Assembly (NCBI GenBank): GCA_031552995.1
Contig: JAVBMB010000121.1
Span: 1-32,016, forward strand
DNA from: JAVBMB01 sp031552995
GTDB taxonomy: Bacteria > Bacillota > Clostridia > Oscillospirales > Butyricicoccaceae
DNA length: 32,016 bases
Direction: 5' to 3'
The notes below the pieces were generated by a model that did no database searches, was not told the DNA's origin, and saw nothing but the letters and a program-made list of their open reading frames with translations. The position numbers and the translations under genes are program-made. Numbering within the stretch: position 1 is the stretch's first letter; each line of letters starts with the position of its first letter. This document shows, in pieces, positions 15,877 through 24,586 of this stretch.

Positions 15877-15970
15877 CACACCTCCTAATGAAACATATGC
15901 TCTAATGCGGCTAATAATTCCGCGGAATATCGGTTTTTGATGCGATGATACAAAGCATTACGGAGGTGTG
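15877..15970. promoter_or_regulatory. Symmetric divergent intergenic region
   Basis: CACACCTCCTAATG (15877-15890) and CATTACGGAGGTGTG (15956-15970) are inverted copies differing by one inserted base; they contain the two divergent ribosome binding sites. ATTCCGCGGAAT (15917-15928), a perfect 12-bp palindrome, lies almost exactly at their centre. A dimeric regulator acting on both genes is a reasonable guess. Confidence 0.45.
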
Positions 15971-15972
15971 CG

Positions 15973-16647
15973 TTGAATAGTTTCAGTACCCCTGTTTGGC
16001 CAATCGATGCCAATGAATTGCGAACATTAAGGCAGGGAGAGCGCTTTATTTGCCTGTTTAGCGGCGGAAAAGACAGTGGTTTGGCACTGTTTAAGGCGGC
16101 TGAGGTCGGGTATCCGGTCTCCTTGGTGCAGTGCGTAACGCGCCAGTCCGGTCACTCTTACTACCACCATCAACCGGTCGTGGTTGCGCAGGAGCAGGCC
16201 CGCGCGCTAGGTATTCCGCTCTGTATCAGTCAGTCAACACCTTGGGAACAGCCGGCGCAAATGATTGCACTTTACCGGTCTTTTGCCGGGCAAGGGGTCC
16301 AAAGCGTCGTCTTCGGTGATTTGCGCCTGGAAGGGAACGCGCGCTGGCAGGCAGCGCTTTGTGAACAAGCCGGTCTAACGCCGCGTATGCCCCTATGGCA
16401 GCTTGAGCCGGAGTTTATCTTGCAGGAAATGCAGCGCCGAAAGATGCAAAGCGTCATTACTTGGGTCAACCCGCAAAAGCTGCCTTCGCACTGGATCGGC
16501 GCGGTCTATGATGACTGCGCTTATCATGCCTTCGAGCGGGCCGGAATCGACCCGCTTGGGGAGAACGGCGAGTTCCACACGACTCTCATCAACTGTGACC
16601 GCTTCAGCCATCCGATAGATTTGGATATACCTCAGATGATTGTTTGA
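15973..16647 (+). CDS. Dph6-like ATP pyrophosphatase (ATP_bind_4 family)
   Basis: A 224-residue member of the adenine nucleotide alpha-hydrolase group. The ATP-binding loop SGGKDS lies near residue 30. FGDLRLEGNARWQAALCEQAG and MPLWQ (about residues 115-143) and DPLGENGEFHT (about 195-205) are signatures of the diphthine-ammonia ligase family. In eukaryotes Dph6 amidates diphthine on elongation factor 2. Bacteria lack diphthamide, so this homologue must act on something else, probably adenylating a carboxylate before amidation. A TTG start follows GGAGGTGTG closely. It has no obvious operon partner; the divergent neighbour is the Cys-rich protein at 15216. Confidence 0.85.
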   Translation: MNSFSTPVWPIDANELRTLRQGERFICLFSGGKDSGLALFKAAEVGYPVSLVQCVTRQSGHSYYHHQPVVVAQEQARALGIPLCISQSTPWEQPAQMIALYRSFAGQGVQSVVFGDLRLEGNARWQAALCEQAGLTPRMPLWQLEPEFILQEMQRRKMQSVITWVNPQKLPSHWIGAVYDDCAYHAFERAGIDPLGENGEFHTTLINCDRFSHPIDLDIPQMIV

Positions 16648-17227
16648 AAAGGGTATTACTTCCGGTATCGGCCAACGTATTCCATGCTTGCTCAAGGCAG
16701 ATTTTTTCCGGTGTTTCGCTCTGTCCGGATGCAATATGATTCTGAAGAACAGGAGAAGACCGTCAGGCTTAACGTCTTTCCCGACGATGTGAAAAGGATC
16801 ATCTGAGTTTGCCTATCGACGTATGCGACCGTTTTTGTTTTTGATGTAGTGAATATAGCAAAAAAATGGGTTGTTGGATTTGCAATTTAGACGCTTTATT
16901 AAGACACCTTCTCACAAATATCCTACAAAACGGTATTTTTAAAGTGGCAGAGAGGCTCACTCCCGGCAAGACAAGTATTTCGAAGAACATATGCTAATCG
17001 GTTTCCATACAAAACCGGAGATACTGTCAACGGGATAGAGTGTTGCTATACTGATTTTTCAATAAAATTGCGGGCATACTGTGTATTGTGGTATCTGGAT
17101 AACTAAAACCTCGAGGATGCTACAGTCGTCAAATTATCTCGTTTTTTGTAAGAACTCCCCGATGGGGAGTTTAATGTTGCATATCATTATTGTAAAATAT
17201 TCCTAACAACTAAAAAGGGGTAAAACT
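16648..17227. other. Gene-free region, possible decayed coding remnant
   Basis: Of these 580 bp, the first 156 stay open in the frame of the Dph6-like gene beyond its TGA, ending at TGA 16804, and read like protein (RLNVFPDDVKRII). No ribosome binding site is present. From 16807 the sequence becomes AT-rich with no gene. A hairpin AACTCCCC-GAT-GGGGAGTT lies at 17153-17171, about 57 bp before the next start codon. I see no convincing promoter. Confidence 0.35.
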
Positions 17228-17755
17228 ATGAAAAGTAATATGATACGTTGGGCGCTGCTAATTTTGGGTATACTGCTGGCCGTTTTGGGGGTCGTAATGT
17301 TTGCGACACCGGGGATAAACTCGATTGTCATGGCTTATGCCGTTTGTTTCCTGATGCTCGTCTATGGAATTGCGGAAATCGCGTACTATATAGCGCATCA
17401 TAAAAGCCATGTTGTCTCGGGCTGGCTGCTTGCAGACGGAATTATCACCGCGCTCTTGGGGCTGCTGCTTCTTTTTGTGCCCGGGGCGCAAATACTCACC
17501 ATGTCAATCCTGTTTGCTGTCTGGGTGCTGTTCACCGGCGTAACGCGCACGTCCGCCGCGTTTGTCGCAAAGGGCGCCGGTTCGTCAAACTGGGGCTGGA
17601 TACTATTTGCCGGTATTATTGGAATACTAATCGGCATATGGATGATGTTTGATCCGCTTCTTGCAGTGATGACCATAGGTTTTATTTTGCCGGTCACGTT
17701 CCTGGTTCAAGGCTTTTCAGCGGTCGCAGCGTTTTTTGCGACACGCGTAAAATAA
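17228..17755 (+). CDS. HdeD-family (DUF308) membrane protein
   Basis: A 175-residue protein with about six hydrophobic helices in three similar pairs, e.g. WALLILGILLAVLGVVMF and GWILFAGIIGILIGIWMMF. The repeated GI-L-GI-MMF pattern and the length are typical of the HdeD/DUF308 family, known from acid resistance in enterobacteria. Its mechanism is unknown and the name does not prove acid stress here. The ribosome binding site AAAAGGGG is seven bases upstream. It is the first gene of a same-direction series ending in the sulfatase, with an 18-bp gap to the next gene. Confidence 0.85.
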   Translation: MKSNMIRWALLILGILLAVLGVVMFATPGINSIVMAYAVCFLMLVYGIAEIAYYIAHHKSHVVSGWLLADGIITALLGLLLLFVPGAQILTMSILFAVWVLFTGVTRTSAAFVAKGAGSSNWGWILFAGIIGILIGIWMMFDPLLAVMTIGFILPVTFLVQGFSAVAAFFATRVK

Positions 17756-17773
17756 AAATGGAGGCATAGCAAT

Positions 17774-18433
17774 ATGGGGCAGATAATCACCGCGATTCTG
17801 TCGCCCGCGGTCGGTGTTCTGATCAGTCCCTTCCCTATAGTTGGGCTGATATTGATTCTGTTGAGCGATAAAGCACGCGCTAACAGCATCTTTTATATGC
17901 TCGGCTGGATTTTTGGAAACGCCGCAGTTTTTGCGATCGCTATGCTCTGTATGGGAGCGGGCGCGGCCTCGCAGGATGATCCGAGCACTGTTGGCAAAAT
18001 AGTCGCTTTGGTTCTTGGCATATTGCTCATTATATTCGCAATCAAAGAGTTCTGTGGGCGTCCAAAGGCAGGAGAAGAAGCGAAAACACCGAAATGGTTT
18101 GACAAAATGAGTAAAATCAGTCCGCTCGGAGCTATAGGCTTCGGCGTGTTCCTGTCGGCGCTTAATCCGAAAAACGCGTTGCTGTCGGTCAGCGCCGGAA
18201 CGGCTGTCGGAGCCCTGAATGTGCCCTCGGCATATGAGCTAGCCGCCGTCATTATCTATACACTGATAGCCAGCAGTTCCATCATCGTTCCGGCGATCAC
18301 CTTTCTTTTTGCCGGGAAGCGGCTGGATAAGGCACTGGGCACCATGCGTATATGGCTTGTGCAGAACAACGCTGTCATTATGTCGGTATTAATGCTGATG
18401 ATTGGACTGAATATGATAGGAAAAGCATTTTAG
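17774..18433 (+). CDS. GAP family membrane protein (Sap-like)
   Basis: A 219-residue integral membrane protein with about six helices. The N-terminal block AVGVLISPFPIVGLILILLSDKARANSIFYMLGW and the later LSALNPKNALLSVSAG fit the GAP (Sap, sulfolipid-1-addressing protein) family, related to LysE-type exporters. In mycobacteria a member takes part in moving a sulfated lipid to the surface. That does not show sulfolipid transport here, but its place in a sulfatase/SulP operon is suggestive. TGGAGG precedes the ATG. The gap to the next gene is 25 bp. Confidence 0.8.
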   Translation: MGQIITAILSPAVGVLISPFPIVGLILILLSDKARANSIFYMLGWIFGNAAVFAIAMLCMGAGAASQDDPSTVGKIVALVLGILLIIFAIKEFCGRPKAGEEAKTPKWFDKMSKISPLGAIGFGVFLSALNPKNALLSVSAGTAVGALNVPSAYELAAVIIYTLIASSSIIVPAITFLFAGKRLDKALGTMRIWLVQNNAVIMSVLMLMIGLNMIGKAF

Positions 18434-18458
18434 AGAATAAAACTTAGGAGGCAGCAAA

Positions 18459-18914
18459 ATGAAAACAGAGAACTTTGTAGTGATTACATTCTCAGAGGAA
18501 GCAAAGGCAATTGAGGCGTCGCACAAGCTTCAGGATCTCGCAATCAGGGGCGATATCTCAATGGGCTACAGCGTCATGCTTCGCAAAGGGCCAAACGGAG
18601 AGATTGAGGCGCTTAAGAAAAGCTCGGTGAATGGCGACGATACCTGGAGCGGTATGTTCATCGGCATGCTTGTCGGTATGTTCTTCGGGCCGCTCGGCTT
18701 TCTGCTCAGTATGCTGACAGGAACGGCTATCGGTGCGGGCGTCGACCATTCGCAGGATAAGTTCAAAGACGGTTTTGTTGATAAAGTCAAGGAAAAACTC
18801 AACAATGGGCGTATCGCAATCATTACGAACTGCGACGAAAGCAGCCCCATTTTTATTGACAATGCCATGAAAGAGTTTGACGGTGATATATACAGAAGCA
18901 TTGCCACGAAATAA
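18459..18914 (+). CDS. DUF1269 family protein
   Basis: A 151-residue protein. The N-terminal 60 residues form an alpha/beta unit (NFVVITFSEEAKAIEASHKLQDLA). Residues 66-100 are hydrophobic and Gly-rich (GMFIGMLVGMFFGPLGFLLS), able to form a hairpin in the membrane. The C-terminal part again binds-domain-like (GRIAIITNCDESS). This matches the DUF1269 family of membrane-associated proteins with no assigned activity. Such genes are often found beside stress and ion-transport membrane genes. TAGGAGG is well placed. It lies between the GAP and SulP genes in the same transcript. Confidence 0.8.
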   Translation: MKTENFVVITFSEEAKAIEASHKLQDLAIRGDISMGYSVMLRKGPNGEIEALKKSSVNGDDTWSGMFIGMLVGMFFGPLGFLLSMLTGTAIGAGVDHSQDKFKDGFVDKVKEKLNNGRIAIITNCDESSPIFIDNAMKEFDGDIYRSIATK

Positions 18915-18944
18915 CGCTTCGCAATTGCGATTGGGGGTGTAAGC

Positions 18945-20621
18945 GTGTTTCGCTGCATCTTGACATCTTTTCGCGGATACCGGTTAAGCTACTTAAAAAA
19001 TGACCTGGTTGCGGGAATTATTGTGGCGGCCCTGACAATTCCGGTGGCAATGGGTTATGCCGGAGTTGCCGGGCTGCCGCCCGTTTACGGGCTGTACGCT
19101 TCCATGCTTCCAGTCCTGGGGTATATCATATTCGCTAGCTCACCGCAGCTGATATTCGGCGCGGACGCCTCAGCCAGCGCGGTCACGGGTTCCTGCCTCG
19201 CGGCGCTGGGTGTTGTCACCGGTTCAAGCGAGGCTGTTTCTTCTGCAGCAATCCTGTCGCTGTTTGTTGGGATATTTCTGATTATCTTCTCTGTTTTGAA
19301 ACTTGGGAAGTTTGCTGAATACATTTCCAAATCGGTAATGAGCGGCTTTATTTCGGGCATCGCATTATCGATTCTTTGCGGACAGGTCCCCAAAATTATT
19401 GGAATAACCGGAAGCGGCAATGATTTTTTGGGAAATATGAAAGCTATCGTAACACAGCTTGATAAAATAAATCCTCTTTCAGTCCTGCTGGGCGGCATTA
19501 CTGCCGCGGTCATTCTGCTTGGCAAAAAATATCTTCCTAAATTGCCTGTGGCCCTGGTTGTAATGGCGCTAGGAACATGCCTGTCATGGGCGGCGGGCCT
19601 GGATGAACACGGTGTTTGCGTTGTAGGGAATATACCCGGCGGTCTGCCGGAATTATCATTACCCGATATCTTCGGCCACGGCAATCTTGGCATGTATATT
19701 GGTTCCGGCCTAATGATTGCTATAATTGTTTTTGCGGATTCTCTTATGTCCGCGCAGAGCTTTGCCGCGAAAAACGAGTATGAGCTGGATAACAACCGAG
19801 AGATTTTTGCGTTCGGGTTTTCAAATATCCTGGCGTCGGTATCCGGGTGCGCCCCAACAAGCGCAAGCGTTTCCCGCACTGCCGCGAACGAGCAGTTCAA
19901 GGGCAGGACACAGATGGTATCAGTTGTGGCGGTTGTCGTCATCGGCGTTGTCGTAACTTTCTTAAGCGGCGCGTTATATTATATGCCGCAGCCGGTGCTG
20001 GGCGGGATCGTGTTTGCCGCATTGTGCGGGGTTGTTGAAGTGTCGCAGTTCCGCCGGCTTCTTCATGTAAGCCGCAGCGAGGCGATTATCTGGGCGGCGT
20101 CCGCTGCCGGGGTGCTTGCAGTGGGCACACTGTTCGGCGTGATTATCGGCGTTATCCTCTCGTTTGTTGATGTGATTATTCGCATCAGCACGCCGCCGCA
20201 GGCATATTTGGGCACAATAGAGGGTAAGGACGGGTTTTTTGATTTAAGTGCCCATAAAAACGCCAAAGCTATCCCCGGTATTGTAATTTATCGCTTTTCC
20301 GCAAGGATTTTTTTCGCAAACCTGGGCGTTTTTAAGGCAGGCGTACAAAAAGCGCTGGACGAAATGCACCCGCAAGCGATTATATTTGACGCTTCCGGCA
20401 TTAACAGTATCGATACCACCGCCGCCGATGAACTAAAGTCGATATTTGCGGAGCTCGACCGGCAAGACGTTGCTTATTGCTTTGCCGGGCAAACCGAAAC
20501 CCTGAACAGGCAATTTTCGGCGCTTGGGCTTTGGGCAAGGGACGATGCTTCGCATATAAAAAAGACAGTTAAAGACGCGCTTGCCGCTTACAGCTGCCGC
20601 CCCGGGTTAGGAGATGAATGA
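18945..20621 (+). CDS. SulP family anion transporter with STAS domain
   Basis: The 558-residue protein has the SulP (SLC26) membrane core with the signature DLVAGIIVAALTIPVAMGYAGVAGLPPVYGLYASMLP near residues 20-60, and PTSASVSRTAAN about residue 305. From about residue 430 a C-terminal STAS domain follows (IIFDASGINSIDTTAADEL). SulP proteins carry sulfate, bicarbonate or other anions across the cytoplasmic membrane, usually inward in bacteria. Next to an arylsulfatase and its maturase, sulfate is the most likely ion; direction and substrate are inferred. A GTG start with GGGGGTG upstream was chosen because the signature then lies at the normal distance. Its stop codon is directly before the DUF202 start. 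Confidence 0.92.
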   Translation: MFRCILTSFRGYRLSYLKNDLVAGIIVAALTIPVAMGYAGVAGLPPVYGLYASMLPVLGYIIFASSPQLIFGADASASAVTGSCLAALGVVTGSSEAVSSAAILSLFVGIFLIIFSVLKLGKFAEYISKSVMSGFISGIALSILCGQVPKIIGITGSGNDFLGNMKAIVTQLDKINPLSVLLGGITAAVILLGKKYLPKLPVALVVMALGTCLSWAAGLDEHGVCVVGNIPGGLPELSLPDIFGHGNLGMYIGSGLMIAIIVFADSLMSAQSFAAKNEYELDNNREIFAFGFSNILASVSGCAPTSASVSRTAANEQFKGRTQMVSVVAVVVIGVVVTFLSGALYYMPQPVLGGIVFAALCGVVEVSQFRRLLHVSRSEAIIWAASAAGVLAVGTLFGVIIGVILSFVDVIIRISTPPQAYLGTIEGKDGFFDLSAHKNAKAIPGIVIYRFSARIFFANLGVFKAGVQKALDEMHPQAIIFDASGINSIDTTAADELKSIFAELDRQDVAYCFAGQTETLNRQFSALGLWARDDASHIKKTVKDALAAYSCRPGLGDE

Positions 20622-20622
20622 A

Positions 20623-20964
20623 ATGCCGGAAACGAACAATCTCATCAAGCTGCCATCCGTTACCGATGAAATGGCGCTTATTCGGACAAAACTCGCAAAC
20701 GAGAGGACATTTCTTGCTTATTTGCGCACATTTATCGGCTCTTTTGCTGCAGGGACCGGATTTATCAAGTTTACCGGAGATTTGTTTTTTGTGCGTGTCG
20801 GGTTCGTGCTGACAGCAATCTCACCGGTTATTTTAATTTTCGGATTGATCCGTTTTATCCGGGTCAGGCACTTGATTGCTCTTCCGCTTTTGGAAAGAAT
20901 ATCAGGCGTATCTGGCGAAACAGGTTCTGCGCGCAGCGGCGAAAAGCCTGATGAAAGCAGGTGA
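20623..20964 (+). CDS. DUF202 (YidH-like) membrane protein
   Basis: A protein of about 113 residues. The motif LANERTFLAYLRTFIGSFAAGTGF is the DUF202 signature, and two to three hydrophobic helices follow (VRVGFVLTAISPVILIFGLIRF). Function in the family is unknown. ATG 20623 fits TAGGAG at 20608-20613; an in-frame ATG at 20614 would overlap SulP but sits too close to that site. The next gene, the sulfatase maturase, begins four bases after the stop codon, so translation of SulP, DUF202 and maturase is probably coupled. Confidence 0.8.
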   Translation: MPETNNLIKLPSVTDEMALIRTKLANERTFLAYLRTFIGSFAAGTGFIKFTGDLFFVRVGFVLTAISPVILIFGLIRFIRVRHLIALPLLERISGVSGETGSARSGEKPDESR

Positions 20965-20968
20965 TGCG

Positions 20969-22090
20969 GTGGACGCACTATCCCTGCTGATTAAACCGGT
21001 TTCAGGCAGCTGCAATATGCGGTGTGCCTACTGCTTTTACGCTGACGTGTCGGAATCACGGGATGTATCAAACCGCGGCACCATGACGCTTGATACGTTG
21101 GAATTGATTGTCAAAAAGGCGTTTGCGCAGGCAAAACAGTTTGCCTCGTTCAGCTTTCAGGGGGGCGAGCCGATGCTGGCCGGGCTTGATTTCTTTAAGA
21201 CGTTTATAGCGCTTCAAAAAGATCATAACACAAACAGCATTGAAGTTTTTCATTCTATCCAGACAAACGGAACGCTGATTGATGATGAGTGGGCGCGGTT
21301 TTTCTCCGATAATCATTTTCTTGTCGGACTTTCTGTTGATGGCGGCAAGAAAATCCACGACGCGCTGCGTCGGGATGCCGGCGGAAACGGAACTTACAAC
21401 AGCTGTATAGAAGCGGCTGCCGCGCTGACAAAAGCTGGAGCGGAGTTCAATATACTTTCGGTTCTCACAAAGAATCTCGCCAGATGTCCCGACGAGGTAT
21501 ATCAGTTTTACAAAAAGAACAATTTTCGATATATCCAGTTGATTCCGTGCCTTGACGGACTGGATGAGCCTCATTGTTCCCATTCGTATTCGCTGGATGC
21601 CGAGCTTTTTGGAGAGTTCCTGTGCCGTTTCTTTGACTTGTGGTATAAGGACTTTATCAAGGGCGATTACTACTCAATCCGTATGTTTGATAACTGTGTC
21701 CGTATGCTGATGGGTGAAGCGCCTGAAAACTGCGGTATGATGGGAGTATGCCAAAGCTATCCGGTAATTGAGGCGGACGGAACCGTGTATCCTTGCGACT
21801 TCTATGTGCTGGATCAATATAAAATTGGCGATGTTCACAACGATTCTTTTGAGGACATGCTGTACGGTGAGGTGTCTGAGCGCTTTATGAAACCATCACG
21901 CGCCGTACACGGGAAGTGCGGGGAATGCCGGTATCACTTTATCTGCCGCGGCGGATGCCGGCGGGACAGGCAGTCAAGCGACGCCTGCGCGTCGCCGTTA
22001 AATTACTACTGTGAAGGATATAAAATGTTTTTCGACCACTCGCTGGAGAGAATGGCGGGGATTGCGAAAAAAATGCCAAAACAAGCGTAG
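20969..22090 (+). CDS. Anaerobic sulfatase-maturating radical SAM enzyme
   Basis: A 373-residue radical SAM/SPASM protein. Cys15, Cys19 and Cys22 (SCNMRCAYC) bind the SAM-cleaving iron-sulfur cluster. FQGGEPMLAG and the C-terminal cysteine set (CGMMGVC, YPCDFY, CGECRYHFICRGGCRRD) hold the auxiliary clusters. The opening LSLLIKPVSGSCN is typical of anaerobic sulfatase maturases, which oxidise an active-site Cys or Ser of a sulfatase to formylglycine without oxygen. The GTG start with AGGTGA just upstream gives the usual family N-terminus; longer in-frame starts from 20876 overlap DUF202. The partner sulfatase follows 27 bp later. Confidence 0.93.
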   Translation: MDALSLLIKPVSGSCNMRCAYCFYADVSESRDVSNRGTMTLDTLELIVKKAFAQAKQFASFSFQGGEPMLAGLDFFKTFIALQKDHNTNSIEVFHSIQTNGTLIDDEWARFFSDNHFLVGLSVDGGKKIHDALRRDAGGNGTYNSCIEAAAALTKAGAEFNILSVLTKNLARCPDEVYQFYKKNNFRYIQLIPCLDGLDEPHCSHSYSLDAELFGEFLCRFFDLWYKDFIKGDYYSIRMFDNCVRMLMGEAPENCGMMGVCQSYPVIEADGTVYPCDFYVLDQYKIGDVHNDSFEDMLYGEVSERFMKPSRAVHGKCGECRYHFICRGGCRRDRQSSDACASPLNYYCEGYKMFFDHSLERMAGIAKKMPKQA

Positions 22091-22117
22091 CAACCATATT
22101 TGAAAGGAGAACCTGTT

Positions 22118-24430
22118 ATGCCTAGCTATCAAGACCCGAATACCCCCTTTGTGCCCGACCGCACACACCTGCCCATCCGTGAGCCGGTGTATGAGCCGTG
22201 TAAGGTCATGTTCGCTGACGAAAATCCGCCGCCGCCACCGCCGCGTTTTGCCGTGAAACCGCCTGAGGGCGCGCCAAACGTTCTGATTTTCCTTATTGAC
22301 GATATGGGCTTCGGTTGTTCAAGCCCGTTTGGCGGCCCTGTGCCCATGCCGACGGCGGAGCGTCTGTCCAAGAACGGTATGCGCTTCAACAGGTTCCATA
22401 CCACATCTATATGCGCGCCCACCAGGGCGGCGCTGCTCACCGGTTACAATCACCATTCTGTAAATATGGGGCAGATTACCGAGCTCGGCACGGCGTATCC
22501 CGGAAACCTTAGCACCCGGCCAAAAACCGTCACGCCTATGGCGCAGGTGCTGCGCATGAACGGCTTCGCGACGGCGCAGTTTGGCAAATGCCACGAGGTT
22601 CCCGCCTGGGAGACCTCCGCCTCGGGCCCGTTCGACCATTGGCCTACTTTCTCGGGCTTCGACAAATTCTATGGATTCATAGCCGCCGAGACAAATCAAT
22701 ATCGTCCGGCGCTGGTGGATGGCCTTAACCGCATCGAGGTGCCGGACAGGGAGGACTATCACCTGACCGAGGACCTGGCCGATCAGTGCATCGCGTGGGT
22801 GCGGTCTATCAAGGCGCTCACTCCCGACAAGCCGTTCTTCACGTATTTTGCCCCCGGCGCTACGCATGCCCCGCATCACGCGCCGGAGCGCTACCGCGAC
22901 ATGTTCAAGGGACGGTTCGACGAGGGATGGGATGTAATCCGCGAGCGAATCTTTGAAAATATGAAAAAATCGGGTATTATCCCGGCAGACACAAAGTTGG
23001 CCGACAAACCGGATTTTATTGAGGATTGGGATTCCTTTACGCCCGAACAAAAATCTCTTTACGCCCGCGAAATGGAGATTTACGCCGGATTTGCCCGCCA
23101 TACAGACGATCAGATCGGCCGTGTTATCGATGCGCTTGAAGAATTGGGTGAGCTGGACAACACCCTGGTTTACTATATTCTGGGCGACAACGGCGCTTCT
23201 GCCGAGGGCTGGAAGAACGGCGCTTTCAACGAAAACAGCTCTCTCAATGGCATATTTGAGCCGTTTGAGACCGTTAACGCGCATAAAGATGAGCTGGGCA
23301 CCGAAATGGCTTATAACCACTATGCAGCGGGCTGGGCTATCGCTATGGATTCGCCTTTTGAATATTGCAAAACCGTCGCTTCTAACTTTGGCGGCACACG
23401 CAACGGATGCATTGTGCATTATCCCGCAAAGTACAAGGCGCACGGCGAGATTCACAGCCAGTTCCACCATGTTATCGACGTCGCGCCGACCGTTTACGAA
23501 GTATGCGGCATTCCGATTCCAAAAGAGGTCAACGGAATTGAACAGCGCCCGATAGAAGGCGTCAGCATGAAGTATGCCTTTGATAACAGCAAAGCGGCGG
23601 ACAGGCACACGACACAGTACTTCAATGTCAGCGGCTGCTTCGGCGTATATCACGAGGGGTGGTTTGCCGGGGTCATCGACAAGCTGCCGTGGAGTGCGAC
23701 CCCGCTGTATAAGCGGACAGCAGACGCGCCGTGGGAGCTTTATAACGTAGACGAGGATTTCAGCATGTCCGCCGACCTTGCGTCAAAGCATTCCGAAAAA
23801 CTTGAAGAGCTCAAAAAGATATTCTTTGAAGAGGGCGTCAAGTTCAATGTTTTTCCCATGGATCCGTTTTTCGGCAAATATATGAACGCCGATATTGCAA
23901 AACGTCCAACCGTGTTTGGCAGCCGCAAAGAAGTTACGTTATATCAGGGGATGGACGGTATCGGTGAACATGCATTTTTGTCAATCAAAAACCATTCTTT
24001 CTCAATCACTGCCGAGGTTGAAATCGTGCCCGGCCACAGCGACGGCGTCATCTTTGCGCAGGGCGGGCGGTTCGGCGGCTACAGCCTGTATATCAAAGAT
24101 GGCATTCCCTGCTTTTGCTATAACTGGCTGGGGCGAGAGCGCTACTATGCAAGAGCGGCAAAAGCCCTGAGCGACGAGCGCAATCAAATCCGCATGGTGT
24201 TTTCCTACGACGGCGGCGGTATGGGCAAGGGCGGCAGCGCTGTGCTGACTGTCAACAATGAAAGCGCTGCCGAGTGCCGCATTGAACACACGATTGGCAA
24301 CCAGATTTCAATGGATGAGCTGGCTGAGGTCGGTATGCAGCGCGGCACGCCGGTCACGGAGGAGTATGATATTCCGGGAAGCAAGTTCCAGGGGAAAATA
24401 TTCAGCGTGACAATAAAGGTATGCGACTGA
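22118..24430 (+). CDS. Arylsulfatase, Cys-type
   Basis: A 770-residue sulfatase of the long arylsulfatase type also seen in mycobacterial AtsA. Asp61-Asp62 (FLIDDMGFG) and Asp357-Asn358 (LGDNGAS) are metal ligands. Cys99 in ICAPTRAALLTG is the residue converted to formylglycine (C-x-P-x-R), so the maturase next door fits. It hydrolyses sulfate esters and releases inorganic sulfate. No signal peptide is visible, so it probably acts in the cytoplasm on imported substrates. The C-terminal region from about residue 600 is a beta-rich, lectin-like domain (SIKNHSFSITAEVEI). ATG 22118 follows AAAGGAG well; the in-frame start at 22100 does not. A strong terminator follows. Confidence 0.94.
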   Translation: MPSYQDPNTPFVPDRTHLPIREPVYEPCKVMFADENPPPPPPRFAVKPPEGAPNVLIFLIDDMGFGCSSPFGGPVPMPTAERLSKNGMRFNRFHTTSICAPTRAALLTGYNHHSVNMGQITELGTAYPGNLSTRPKTVTPMAQVLRMNGFATAQFGKCHEVPAWETSASGPFDHWPTFSGFDKFYGFIAAETNQYRPALVDGLNRIEVPDREDYHLTEDLADQCIAWVRSIKALTPDKPFFTYFAPGATHAPHHAPERYRDMFKGRFDEGWDVIRERIFENMKKSGIIPADTKLADKPDFIEDWDSFTPEQKSLYAREMEIYAGFARHTDDQIGRVIDALEELGELDNTLVYYILGDNGASAEGWKNGAFNENSSLNGIFEPFETVNAHKDELGTEMAYNHYAAGWAIAMDSPFEYCKTVASNFGGTRNGCIVHYPAKYKAHGEIHSQFHHVIDVAPTVYEVCGIPIPKEVNGIEQRPIEGVSMKYAFDNSKAADRHTTQYFNVSGCFGVYHEGWFAGVIDKLPWSATPLYKRTADAPWELYNVDEDFSMSADLASKHSEKLEELKKIFFEEGVKFNVFPMDPFFGKYMNADIAKRPTVFGSRKEVTLYQGMDGIGEHAFLSIKNHSFSITAEVEIVPGHSDGVIFAQGGRFGGYSLYIKDGIPCFCYNWLGRERYYARAAKALSDERNQIRMVFSYDGGGMGKGGSAVLTVNNESAAECRIEHTIGNQISMDELAEVGMQRGTPVTEEYDIPGSKFQGKIFSVTIKVCD

Positions 24431-24459
24431 AAAAACGGTAGCCAGACCGCATAAGCTTA

Positions 24460-24501
24460 CAATGCGCCGCACTTTTTCTTGATGCGGCGCATTGTTGTTT
24501 T
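24460..24501 (+). terminator. Terminator after the sulfatase
   Basis: CAATGCGCCGC and GCGGCGCATTG form an 11-bp stem, followed by TTGTTTT. It ends the operon that begins at 17228 and separates it from the LuxR-type regulator. Confidence 0.8.
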
Positions 24502-24505
24502 ACGG

Positions 24506-24534
24506 TTGATTGAATATCCATTTGCTGGTATAAT
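24506..24534 (+). promoter_or_regulatory. Promoter of the LuxR-type regulator
   Basis: TTGATT (24506-24511), a 17-bp spacer and TATAAT (24529-24534) with an extended -10 TGG. The start codon is 52 bp downstream. Confidence 0.65.
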
Positions 24535-24586
24535 TAATAGGTGAAATGTGCGCTCTCAAGTTTGAACGCAGGGGGAGGGGTAACTT

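Noticed and set aside
19085..19942. 285-codon open frame opposite the SulP gene
   Set aside because: Shadow of a clear transporter gene; the translation is Ser/Thr/Pro-rich without helices.
22319..23653. 444-codon open frame opposite the arylsulfatase
   Set aside because: The sulfatase is certain from its catalytic motifs; the antisense product is Arg/Val-rich with no domain, as expected of a shadow.
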